6,955 nt of DNA from JAGOEF01 sp964511665 (GCA_964511665.1 CAZEHA010000088.1:1-6955), one strand, 5' to 3'. Shown: positions 1 to 6,815, numbered from the stretch's first letter. The notes: a model not told the origin generated them from the letters alone. Program-made: numbers and translations.

Positions 1-42
1 CTCTTAATCAGGGGGTCGAAGGTTCGAACCCTTCTGGGACCA
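1..42 (+). tRNA. tRNA-Lys (anticodon CTT), 3' part only
   Basis: This is the 3' half of a tRNA cut by the window edge. Bases 1-7 (CTCTTAA) form a standard seven-base anticodon loop with U33 at position 2, anticodon CTT at 3-5 and a purine at 6, which reads lysine AAG codons. Bases 8-12 are the 3' side of the anticodon stem and 13-17 a five-base variable loop. The T arm is perfect: GAAGG (18-22), loop TTCGAAC (23-29), CCTTC (30-34). Bases 35-41 are the 3' acceptor strand and A42 is the discriminator. CCA is not encoded (ACG follows), so it would be added after transcription. The acceptor pairing cannot be checked because the 5' half is missing. Confidence 0.93.
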
Positions 43-50
43 CGAAAGTA

Positions 51-79
51 GTGTGAGTGTGAGAGTGAGTGAGGAGGGA
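51..79 (+). repeat. Degenerate GTGA/GAGT purine-rich tract after the tRNA
   Basis: The segment is an imperfect run of GTGTGA and GAGT units that starts nine bases after the tRNA. It contains the 14-mer GAGTGAGTGAGGAG (63-76), which recurs exactly at 248-261 in the cleaner GAGT array downstream. It looks like a decayed simple-sequence repeat. No open reading frame runs through it, and I see no protein or RNA role. Confidence 0.7.
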
Positions 80-125
80 CTTTTCAAATTCTGTTTTTTA
101 TCCCTGGTATAATCATAGTTTGCAA

Positions 126-223
126 CGAGCACTTATGTAGTGCATTGTTAATGCACCTAGAACATGTATTGCATATGAGGGTGAGATGTTGGCAACTTGA
201 GTGTGAAATCTCGGCCTTGCTCG
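126..223. other. Inverted-repeat-rich non-coding segment, possible structured RNA
   Basis: Three sets of inverted repeats nest here. CGAGCA (126-131) can pair with TGCTCG (218-223). Inside it is a perfect 7-bp hairpin, GTGCATT (140-146) / AATGCAC (150-156) with a GTT loop, and a 5-bp pair, GAGAT (183-187) / ATCTC (208-212). The result could fold as a three-way junction. GCACT (129-133) / AGTGC (139-143) offers an alternative hairpin that excludes the first two. There is no T-tract after any stem, so a simple terminator is not supported. It would lie either in the tRNA 3' trailer (+) or in the 3' UTR of the rhomboid operon (-). The outer 6-bp pair alone is within what chance gives. Confidence 0.3.
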
Positions 224-231
224 ATTCTAAG

Positions 232-258
232 GAGTGAGTGAGTGAGTGAGTGAGTGAG
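232..258. repeat. GAGT tetranucleotide tandem repeat (6.75 copies)
   Basis: Six full GAGT units plus GAG run without interruption for 27 bp. The array sits 16 bp beyond the stop codon of the last rhomboid gene, so it is not in a coding frame and not in a recognised promoter. Perfect tetranucleotide arrays of this kind can change length by slipped-strand replication. Any effect would be on the 3' UTR of the operon or on spacing after the tRNA. Confidence 0.9.
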
Positions 259-274
259 GAGAAAATCTCGAAGA

Positions 275-1174
275 CTATTTCTTACTGCTCATCTTAAAAA
301 GTTTTTCTTTTTCGGCAGCGGTTAAACTGCCATAACCCGAACGTGCAACCTTGTCGAGAATCGCATTTATTTCGTCTTGTTCCGCTTTCTTGCGTGCATT
401 ATATTCCATGTCGGCCGACTTGCCGTGCGATTTTTTCGACTTATTATGACTGCTCACATGCATTACAGGTTTGGGCTTAAAAATGTCGGCCAATGCATAC
501 ACAGTTTTTACTATACCTGCAGTAATGTCTTTCCCTTTACGATATTGCAACGCAAATAAAACTCCAAAAACCGACCCGCCAACGTGAGCAATGTGCCCTC
601 CCGGATTATCGAAAGGGATACTGATGATATCGATGGCAATAACTATAAGTGCAAGAACCATGAGTTTTACCCTACCAAAAAACAACATATGCACTTCGTG
701 CTGAGGCACCAGTGTTGCAATAGCAAACAGCACTGCCATTACCGAAGCCGAAGCCCCAACAGCACCCGACACACTGATACTGCTTAAAAAAACGGGAAAT
801 ACATTGTAGGAAACTATAAAAACCAGCGCCCCGGCCAACCCACCCCAAACATACACGCCCAGCAATTGCCGGCCGCTAAGGTATTGCAGAAAAAGGCGTC
901 CAAACCAATATAAAATCAAAACATTGAACAATACATGCAAAAACCTGAAATGTGTAAACATGTAGCTAACAATGGTATAAGGCCTAAAAAGCAAACCCGA
1001 TGGCGATGCCGGCAGGCTAAGCCAAAAATACAAACTGTCGGTTTTAATCTCGAACAAATACAGTATAGCACCGGTAAGGCTGATTGCCAAAAACACAAAA
1101 AGGTTTACATAAATAAGACGCGTTAGCACCGAGCCTTTTTTAAAAGATGCTTTTATTTCGCCAAATACATCCAT
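275..1174 (-). CDS. Rhomboid family intramembrane serine protease with cytoplasmic C-terminal tail
   Basis: This 299-residue protein should cut transmembrane substrates within the inner membrane. The rhomboid core spans about residues 15-210 with six helices. The H80-x3-N84 pair of helix 2 matches the oxyanion-side His/Asn of E. coli GlpG (H150/N154). The catalytic serine is S142 in GASAS (helix 4) and the catalytic histidine is H197 in HIAHVGG (helix 6). The usual GASG is GASA here, which still fits the GxSx rule. Residues 213-299 are a charged, soluble tail ending in a segment around GYGSLTAAEKEKLF (280-293). I recall this ending on Bacteroidota rhomboids, possibly the domain called DUF6576. 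The ATG overlaps the upstream rhomboid's stop by one base (TAATG), so translation is probably coupled. It is the last gene of the operon. The substrate is unknown. Confidence 0.93.
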   Translation of the reverse strand: MDVFGEIKASFKKGSVLTRLIYVNLFVFLAISLTGAILYLFEIKTDSLYFWLSLPASPSGLLFRPYTIVSYMFTHFRFLHVLFNVLILYWFGRLFLQYLSGRQLLGVYVWGGLAGALVFIVSYNVFPVFLSSISVSGAVGASASVMAVLFAIATLVPQHEVHMLFFGRVKLMVLALIVIAIDIISIPFDNPGGHIAHVGGSVFGVLFALQYRKGKDITAGIVKTVYALADIFKPKPVMHVSSHNKSKKSHGKSADMEYNARKKAEQDEINAILDKVARSGYGSLTAAEKEKLFKMSSKK

Positions 1175-1920
1175 TAATTCCAGCGATTAAAGCGGTTTTT
1201 TTTCCAAAGAAGTAAGAATATCAATCCGAACAGCATCCCCCCAAGGTGTGCAAAATGTGCTACGTTGTCGCCCGAACGGTTCGCAAATCCCAGATACAAT
1301 TCGAGTACACCATATAATATCACAAAGTATTTAGCCTTGATAGGAAGTGCAAAATACAAATATATAACCGCATTAGGAAAAAGAAAACCAAAGGCCAGTA
1401 GCAAACCAAATACAGCACCCGAAGCACCTACTGTGGGTGTGTTTATCATCAGGTTCAGGTTGGCCAACTGGCTATTCGAGTAATTATACCCTTTGCGTAA
1501 AGTATCGGCACCTTCGGCCAGAACCTGCTGCGCCATTTCAGGATCAATTTTCGAAAGCAGGCTTTGCACCTCGATATAATTTACCAGCAGATGAAGGAAA
1601 GCAGCACCTAGTCCGGTAACAAAATAGTAAATAAAAAAGCGTTTTTGCCCCCAAATTTCTTCGAGAACCCGTCCAAACATCCATAAGGCAAACATATTAA
1701 AGAATATATGCCCAATGCCGCCATGCATAAACATATGTGTTATCAGCTGATAGGGTCTGAAGTCGGGACTTTTCACACTATGCACTGCCAAATAGCGATA
1801 CAAATCAAGTCCCATTTTTTCGAACACAATGGTTGCTATAAAAAGCACTATATTGATAATCAGCAGATTTTTTACAACAGGGGGTAAACTAAAAAAACCA
1901 CCCGGACTATATTGACTCAT
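1174..1920 (-). CDS. Rhomboid family intramembrane serine protease
   Basis: This is a compact 248-residue rhomboid protease of the inner membrane. Helix 1 is about residues 17-33. The RPYQLITHMFMH stretch (55-66) leads into helix 2 with H71-x3-N75, the oxyanion-side pair. The catalytic serine is S167 in the canonical GASG motif (165-168), and the catalytic histidine is H225 in AHFAHLGG (221-228) of helix 6. Between helices 3 and 4 there is a hydrophilic loop of about 48 residues (115-162), much longer than in the paralogue encoded next to it. By rhomboid topology it should face the periplasm near the active site. There is no soluble domain after helix 6, only a short basic tail. The start lies 11 bp after the mutL stop with no clear ribosome-binding site, which is usual in this phylum. 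The substrate cannot be inferred. Confidence 0.95.
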   Translation of the reverse strand: MSQYSPGGFFSLPPVVKNLLIINIVLFIATIVFEKMGLDLYRYLAVHSVKSPDFRPYQLITHMFMHGGIGHIFFNMFALWMFGRVLEEIWGQKRFFIYYFVTGLGAAFLHLLVNYIEVQSLLSKIDPEMAQQVLAEGADTLRKGYNYSNSQLANLNLMINTPTVGASGAVFGLLLAFGFLFPNAVIYLYFALPIKAKYFVILYGVLELYLGFANRSGDNVAHFAHLGGMLFGLIFLLLWKKNRFNRWN

Positions 1921-1931
1921 AATTACAGGTT

Positions 1932-3746
1932 TTAGCTTAATTTCTTTTCAATCTCCTCGATGGCGACAATCTCGATAATTTTTTTTCCGTCGGGGGTAAA
2001 ATTATGATTTTTACACGACATCAGCCTAAAGAACAGGTCTTTTTGCTCGATTGGGTTCAATTGCCGTTTGCTGTGTATTGACGAAGCTTTTGCGAGAGAT
2101 AGGGCAATTTTTTCGTGATATGGCATCGAAATCTTGTCGCCGATATTTCGATAGTTTTGCACCATTTCGTTAAATAAACTAACCGGATTTAAATCGGTAA
2201 ATTCTGCCGGCACACCATTTATGGCAATAGTACTTTTACCCAAAAAACTAAAGTCGAAGCCAATAGCAGCCAGGTCGTCAGATATTTCGGTAAGCAGGGC
2301 TCTGTCGGAAGCACTTAACTCGATTTGTTCGGGAAAGAGTTGTTTTTGAGTATTCGAGCGCCTGTGTTGTAAACGTATCAGCAGTTCCTCGAACAATATT
2401 CTTTCGTGTGCCCTGTTTTGGTCAATAATCATCAATCCCGATTTCGAAGGAGTAAGGATAAATCTTTCTTTCAGCTGAATAAAATGGTTGTCGTATTCTG
2501 CCTCGTTACCAATTGAGTTTTTCTGAATATCATTATTCTTTTCGGTAAGCGGAGCATATAGCAACTCCCATTGATCGGGGCTTGTTTTTTGCTGCTCGAA
2601 ATACTGATTCACCTTATCGTAGTAGCCCGAAGACTTTTTGTTCTCGAAAGGGTTATAGCCGGGATTCAGTTTTATTACCGGCGGTTTAAACTCTGTAGAG
2701 GAGGTTAGATGCACATCACGGGTAATATCTTCTTCGAAAGCAAGCGGAGCCATAATATTAAATTTGCCTAACGATTCCTTTGCAGCAGCATTAATTATTT
2801 GAAAAACAGCCTTTTCTTCTTCAAACTTAATTTCGGTTTTGGTGGGATGAATATTGATATCTATTTGCGCCGGATCAACCGTTAGAAAAACAAAAAACGA
2901 GGGGTAGGTCCCGGGGTGAATGATATTTTCGTATGCCATCATCACAGCTCTCCTGAAATAGGGGTGCTGCATATAGCGACCATTCACAAAAAAATACTGT
3001 TCGTCGGACGATTTTCGCGTTTTTTCGGCTTTCCCAATAAAACCTTCCAGTTTCACAATACTGGTTTCCACACTAAGAGGTATGAGTTGTTGATTAATGT
3101 TTTTACCAAAAATAGCAACTATTCGTTGCCGTATATTTCCGGGTTCCAACACCATTACCTCGGTGTCGTTATGTACAAGTTTCATGCGTACCTGACAGGC
3201 AGGAATTGCGATGCGGCAAAATTCATCGGTAATATGTCGGAATTCGGTTTGGTCCGATTTCAGAAACTTACGTCTTGCCGGAATATTGAAAAACAAATTT
3301 CGCACAGTTATCGAGCTACCTTCGGCACATTGGTCGGGTTCCTGCAGAATAACTTCTGATGCAGCCACCAGCAGGCGTGTGCCAATTTCGCCATCATGTT
3401 GCTTACTACGCAGTTCCACTTCGGCTACAGCAGCAATCGAAGCCATAGCCTCACCTCGAAAACCCATAGTCTTAATGGCAAACAAATCGTTGGCCGACCT
3501 GATTTTTGAGGTTGCGTGTCGTTCGAGACACATACGTGCATCGGTATCTGACATCCCACAGCCATTATCGACCACACGGATTAAGGTGCGACCGGCATCT
3601 TTCACAAATACCTGAATCTCGGAAGCACCTGCATCAAGCGCGTTTTCAACAAGCTCCTTAACCACCGACGCAGGGCGCTGAATGACCTCTCCGGCAGCTA
3701 TCTGATTGGCAACGGCATCGGGCAGTAAACGAATTATATCTGTCAT
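1932..3746 (-). CDS. mutL: DNA mismatch repair protein MutL
   Basis: MutL is the ATP-driven matchmaker that links MutS at a mismatch to strand removal in the cytosol. The N-terminal GHKL ATPase is complete: NQIAAGEV (14-21), ELVENALDAGA (31-41) with catalytic E31 and Mg-binding N35, DNGCGM (60-65), HATSK (77-81) and GFRGEAMASI (95-104). The transducer domain has DINIHPTKTEIKF (296-308) with the conserved lysine K303. A variable linker (about 335-415) leads to the C-terminal dimerisation domain. QKQLF (467-471) fits a sliding-clamp-binding motif. The endonuclease motif DQHA-x2-E-x4-E reads DQNRAHERILFE (442-453), with Asn for the metal-binding His. The CPHGRP motif of nicking MutLs reads TPDGKK (584-589). 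The length of 604 is normal. It starts 4 bp after the small upstream gene and is followed by two rhomboid genes. Confidence 0.98.
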   Translation of the reverse strand: MTDIIRLLPDAVANQIAAGEVIQRPASVVKELVENALDAGASEIQVFVKDAGRTLIRVVDNGCGMSDTDARMCLERHATSKIRSANDLFAIKTMGFRGEAMASIAAVAEVELRSKQHDGEIGTRLLVAASEVILQEPDQCAEGSSITVRNLFFNIPARRKFLKSDQTEFRHITDEFCRIAIPACQVRMKLVHNDTEVMVLEPGNIRQRIVAIFGKNINQQLIPLSVETSIVKLEGFIGKAEKTRKSSDEQYFFVNGRYMQHPYFRRAVMMAYENIIHPGTYPSFFVFLTVDPAQIDINIHPTKTEIKFEEEKAVFQIINAAAKESLGKFNIMAPLAFEEDITRDVHLTSSTEFKPPVIKLNPGYNPFENKKSSGYYDKVNQYFEQQKTSPDQWELLYAPLTEKNNDIQKNSIGNEAEYDNHFIQLKERFILTPSKSGLMIIDQNRAHERILFEELLIRLQHRRSNTQKQLFPEQIELSASDRALLTEISDDLAAIGFDFSFLGKSTIAINGVPAEFTDLNPVSLFNEMVQNYRNIGDKISMPYHEKIALSLAKASSIHSKRQLNPIEQKDLFFRLMSCKNHNFTPDGKKIIEIVAIEEIEKKLS

Positions 3747-3750
3747 TGTA

Positions 3751-4062
3751 TTATTGATTCAACCAGTTAATCAATTTGCTAAAATCGGCAACCAAAATCA
3801 GGTATGCCAACAGCACCAGCGAAACCAATATAATCAAAAAACGTATTCTCGACATTTTCTGATGCGAAGTCCTGCGTTCAATCATATAGGCAAAGCTACC
3901 CTTTATGCTACTGCCCGGCTTACCGTCATCAAAAGGTTCTTTACCTGCAGCCAGACGAAGATCTCGACGCCTTTTTTCCCTCTTATCTTTAATAGGGTCG
4001 TAGTACCTGGGTTTATAGGTAAAAACACTGTATCCGGGTAATTTAAACATACTGATGCCCAT
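3751..4062 (-). CDS. Small conserved-type membrane protein of unknown function, upstream of mutL
   Basis: The protein has 103 residues. Residues 1-72 are hydrophilic and very basic, with an aromatic motif FKLPGYSVFTYKPRYYDP (6-23) followed by KDKREKRRRD (25-34). One hydrophobic helix spans about 73-92, flanked by R72 and R74, and an 11-residue tail follows. The basic N-terminal part should lie in the cytoplasm. I recall similar short Bacteroidota proteins with a 'YxPRYxDP' start, some labelled riboflavin synthase subunit beta in databases. Nothing here supports that enzymatic label. The stop is 4 bp before the mutL ATG, so it is the first gene of the mutL-rhomboid operon. The start may be Met5 (codon 4048-4050) rather than Met1: the predicted promoter leaves only about 9 nt of leader before Met1 but about 20 nt before Met5. 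Confidence 0.85.
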   Translation of the reverse strand: MGISMFKLPGYSVFTYKPRYYDPIKDKREKRRRDLRLAAGKEPFDDGKPGSSIKGSFAYMIERRTSHQKMSRIRFLIILVSLVLLAYLILVADFSKLINWLNQ

Positions 4063-4076
4063 AGCGCATTTTTTTG

Positions 4077-4110
4077 CAAAGTTAGTAAAATCAGCTATTC
4101 ATTCGTAAAA
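4077..4110 (-). promoter_or_regulatory. Putative Bacteroidota-type promoter of the small protein-mutL-rhomboid operon
   Basis: On the minus strand TAACTTTG (4084 down to 4077) matches the Bacteroidota -7 box TAnnTTTG exactly. TTTT (4110-4107), 22 bases upstream, is a weak version of the -33 TTTG box, and the spacing is slightly long. The start site would fall near 4071, followed by an A-rich leader. It sits directly before the first gene of the operon in the 178-bp gap, and none of the gaps inside the operon has room for a second promoter. Confidence 0.55.
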
Positions 4111-4240
4111 TGACCCCAAGATTTCGATTATTGATGCGTTTGATTACTCACCACACTCTTTCAACACATGTGTATCGCTGTATTTATCAAGCTGATTCGT
4201 CACCAATATAAACAACAGGGGCAATGAAAAAAGTGATTTT

Positions 4241-6766
4241 TTACTTTGGATTATTCATTCGGTACTCACTAGCCTTTTTATAGAAGTAATCGGCTTTTTC
4301 TGGTTGACCAGCACCATTATAATAATTCATCAAGGTCATGGCGATATTATAATTCCCATTGTATATTTCAAACGCTTTTTCCCAGTTTAAAACAGCATTC
4401 AGGGTATCGCCCGAAAGCAAATAAAAGTTACCTATATCAACGTATGGTTTATCATTTTTAGCATTGAACCTGATTTGGTTTTCGGCAGCCACTATGGCAT
4501 TTTGATAATCTTTCTTTATAAAGAAATAGTTCATAATTTCGTCGTTGATAACCTGTGTAGTTTTATTTGTCTCGAGTAATTTCAAAAAATAGCTTTCTCC
4601 GGTTGCGCTATCAGCCATCGAGATATGGCTTTTAGCAAGGTAGTAATAAGCCTTATCGGGCATTTTCGACGATTGTGCCAAAAATTGGCTCAGATGAACA
4701 ATAGCCTCGTCGAATTCTCTTAAATAAAAGTTTGCTATTCCCAAGTTCAACACAGCTTCATCAATAGTGGTATCAATAGCAATACAAGCTTCAAAGTATT
4801 GTTTTGCCAATGTATATTCCTGACCAACAATCAGATACAGATAGCCCACATTGTGATAAGGGTTCGAGTAACTTGTATCTATTTCGATGGCGCGTTTGTA
4901 ATGCTTTATGGCGAGGTTTATATTCGGTTTTACCGGTAGTAAATCGGCCCCCACTTGCATGCGGGAGTAAACTTCAGAAATAAGATAATTGGCATACAAG
5001 TTATTGGCTTTTGCCGAATTTTCGAGATAGGCAATATCGTGTTTGTACAGACTTGCTCGGTTTTTCCAATCATCGTTGCGGTTAATAGTAATCACGGCAA
5101 AAGGAATAAGAATAAGGCCTGTTACCGAAGCAGGAATATAGTAATTTTTAGCCGTAAGCTTGATCTTTTTATCTATTTTGAATACTTTCATTATAATATA
5201 AGCAATCACCAACGAAAAGCCCACCGATGGTGCAAAAAGCAACCTCTCGCCCAAAATACCTGCCAGCGGAAAAACAAAATTGGCAAATGGCACAATTGCA
5301 ATCAGGAACCACAGTATTCCTATTGCAGCCGGACTCCTTCGGTTGAATCGCCAAAACACATAAAACACCAGAAAAGCATAAAACACAATGCTTAACACTA
5401 CTGCTGGGTCGGAAAGCGACACATCAGGAATCATTTTGTAGCCATAGTAAAACCGCAATGGATAAGGAATAACAAGCAATTTGGCATAATAGCCCAAGGT
5501 ATAAAAACCGATGGCGACCAACTCGGAATTTTCTTTTGAGAAATCGAAGGCCGGGTTTTGCCATTTGTGAATAGGGGCATTCACCTGAGGCAATGCATTA
5601 TCTTGCAGTTTATAAATTGATATTATAGCGATGGCTGTAATAGCCAACATCACCAAGGGAATAATAATCGCTTTAACCGGTCTTTTTTTCACAGCGATAT
5701 CAGGTCGCGGTTCCATTGGTTTTGCAACGTTGCGAATGGCTACGTGCAGCATAAGCAAAACCGCTATAAAAGCTAGTATACTTGACGAAAACACATACGA
5801 AAAAGCAATCAACACAAGAATAATCCATTGCCCCGGGCTGCGTAGTCTGATTTTAAAATATTGCCACTTTTGCTGGTCGAAAAAGATGAAGTGATACATC
5901 ACAAAGAATATGTAATACATCGCAAGCAATTTTGTCCAGGCCAGATTATGAACCATATAAAAAGGATTGCTTTCAAACATTCCACCAATAGTAAAATACT
6001 CTACTGCCAGCACATAATACAGCATCATAAAATAGAATAACACACACAACCACTTGGTTTTCCGCGGTAATGTAACAAACTCGACCATCTTGTAGTTTGA
6101 CCTAAAAAACACGATGCACAGTGGAATAATTAACAAGAATACCACTGCCGATTCTTTTGCCAAAAAAGCCATTACCAAAAACAACAAGGCAACAGCAAGC
6201 ATTCGGAGTTTACGTGTATCGAAATATTTTACCGACATCAGCAACGATAACAGCGCAAAGCCTGTGCTAAAAATTTCCTCTCTGTTTTTCAAACTAAGAA
6301 CCACCTCGGTATGAATCGGGTGGACAATAAAAACAAGTACAGCAAGCAAAGAAAACAACCCACCCCAAACAGCAGAATTAAATAAATAGCGAAGGGTATA
6401 GAATAGCAGGAAACAGCACAGTATATAATATATTACATTAAATACATGCCCCACTGTTGGAAAATCATGAGGCTTTACTCCAATAACATTAACAAACACA
6501 TCCCATTCGATAGCATAAACAGCAATGGTAAGCGGCCGGTAACCAAAGTAGAGATCGTCCTGAGTATGATATCGGGTAGTAAAAATTTCGGGAATGGCTT
6601 TTACTCCTTGCTGCGCCAACCGGTGATTCTCAATTACATAGTTGTCGTCGATATTGTAATCGTTATTAAACGATTTACCGTACAACACCAGAATCAGCAG
6701 CGAAAACAAAATAAATACCTGGTAGTTCTTTAAAACAAACTTCGATTGCAGGGATTTCTTTGCCAT
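4241..6766 (-). CDS. TMTC-like membrane glycosyltransferase (GT-C fold) with C-terminal TPR repeats
   Basis: The 841-residue protein has about 12-14 membrane helices (15-560) followed by a soluble TPR region (about 580-835). The membrane part matches the TMTC/DUF1736 O-mannosyltransferase pattern along its length. NIDDNYVIEN (38-47) holds the acidic pair (D40, D41) expected of a GT-C active site in the first external loop. GYRPLTIAVYAIEW (75-88), HPIHTEVVLSLKNREE (149-164) and LAKES (202-206) follow. YAKLLVIPYPLRFYYGY (427-443), GERLLFAPSVGFSLV (506-520) and NRNDDWKNRASLY (562-574) complete the series. About five TPR units follow, for example SYSNPYHNVGYLYL (632-645). By analogy it would transfer a sugar from a lipid-linked donor to secreted proteins, with the TPRs in the periplasm binding the acceptor. 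Donor and acceptor are unknown. It stands alone as a transcription unit, with a candidate promoter at 6816-6845 and no glycan genes nearby in this window. Confidence 0.85.
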   Translation of the reverse strand: MAKKSLQSKFVLKNYQVFILFSLLILVLYGKSFNNDYNIDDNYVIENHRLAQQGVKAIPEIFTTRYHTQDDLYFGYRPLTIAVYAIEWDVFVNVIGVKPHDFPTVGHVFNVIYYILCCFLLFYTLRYLFNSAVWGGLFSLLAVLVFIVHPIHTEVVLSLKNREEIFSTGFALLSLLMSVKYFDTRKLRMLAVALLFLVMAFLAKESAVVFLLIIPLCIVFFRSNYKMVEFVTLPRKTKWLCVLFYFMMLYYVLAVEYFTIGGMFESNPFYMVHNLAWTKLLAMYYIFFVMYHFIFFDQQKWQYFKIRLRSPGQWIILVLIAFSYVFSSSILAFIAVLLMLHVAIRNVAKPMEPRPDIAVKKRPVKAIIIPLVMLAITAIAIISIYKLQDNALPQVNAPIHKWQNPAFDFSKENSELVAIGFYTLGYYAKLLVIPYPLRFYYGYKMIPDVSLSDPAVVLSIVFYAFLVFYVFWRFNRRSPAAIGILWFLIAIVPFANFVFPLAGILGERLLFAPSVGFSLVIAYIIMKVFKIDKKIKLTAKNYYIPASVTGLILIPFAVITINRNDDWKNRASLYKHDIAYLENSAKANNLYANYLISEVYSRMQVGADLLPVKPNINLAIKHYKRAIEIDTSYSNPYHNVGYLYLIVGQEYTLAKQYFEACIAIDTTIDEAVLNLGIANFYLREFDEAIVHLSQFLAQSSKMPDKAYYYLAKSHISMADSATGESYFLKLLETNKTTQVINDEIMNYFFIKKDYQNAIVAAENQIRFNAKNDKPYVDIGNFYLLSGDTLNAVLNWEKAFEIYNGNYNIAMTLMNYYNGAGQPEKADYFYKKASEYRMNNPK

Positions 6767-6815
6767 ATTTTTTGTGGTAAAATTAAACTTTTTCGATAAT
6801 TATTTGTTTATAATA

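Noticed and set aside
75..105. AGGGA/TCCCT with a T-run as the tRNA terminator
   Set aside because: The stem is 5 bp with a 21-nt loop, and the T-run is inside the loop rather than after the stem.
109..123. TATAAT-like and TAGTTTG sequence as a promoter for the structured segment
   Set aside because: The -7 box would be one base short of TAnnTTTG and no TTTG lies at the right distance upstream.
2916..3359. A 147-codon + strand frame inside mutL
   Set aside because: It lies opposite the conserved ATPase and transducer coding sequence, and its translation has no domain-like pattern. It is an antisense shadow.
4164..4173. Palindrome ACACATGTGT in the intergenic gap as an operator
   Set aside because: It is a single 10-bp palindrome about 80 bp upstream of the operon's -7 box with no second copy, so chance is a sufficient explanation.
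4110..4211. A 33-codon + strand frame in the gap between the two transcription units
   Set aside because: It has no recognisable sequence or ribosome-binding site and starts inside the presumed minus-strand promoter.
4227..4242. A6-GTGA-T6 as a terminator for the TMTC-like gene
   Set aside because: The stem is only A-T pairs and overlaps the stop codon. Without GC pairs it is not a credible intrinsic terminator.
4224..4283. A 19-codon + strand frame beginning MKKVIFYFGLF, overlapping the end of the TMTC-like gene
   Set aside because: It is very short and hydrophobic mainly because the complementary DNA is AT-rich. It overlaps a clear gene and has no promoter match in front.
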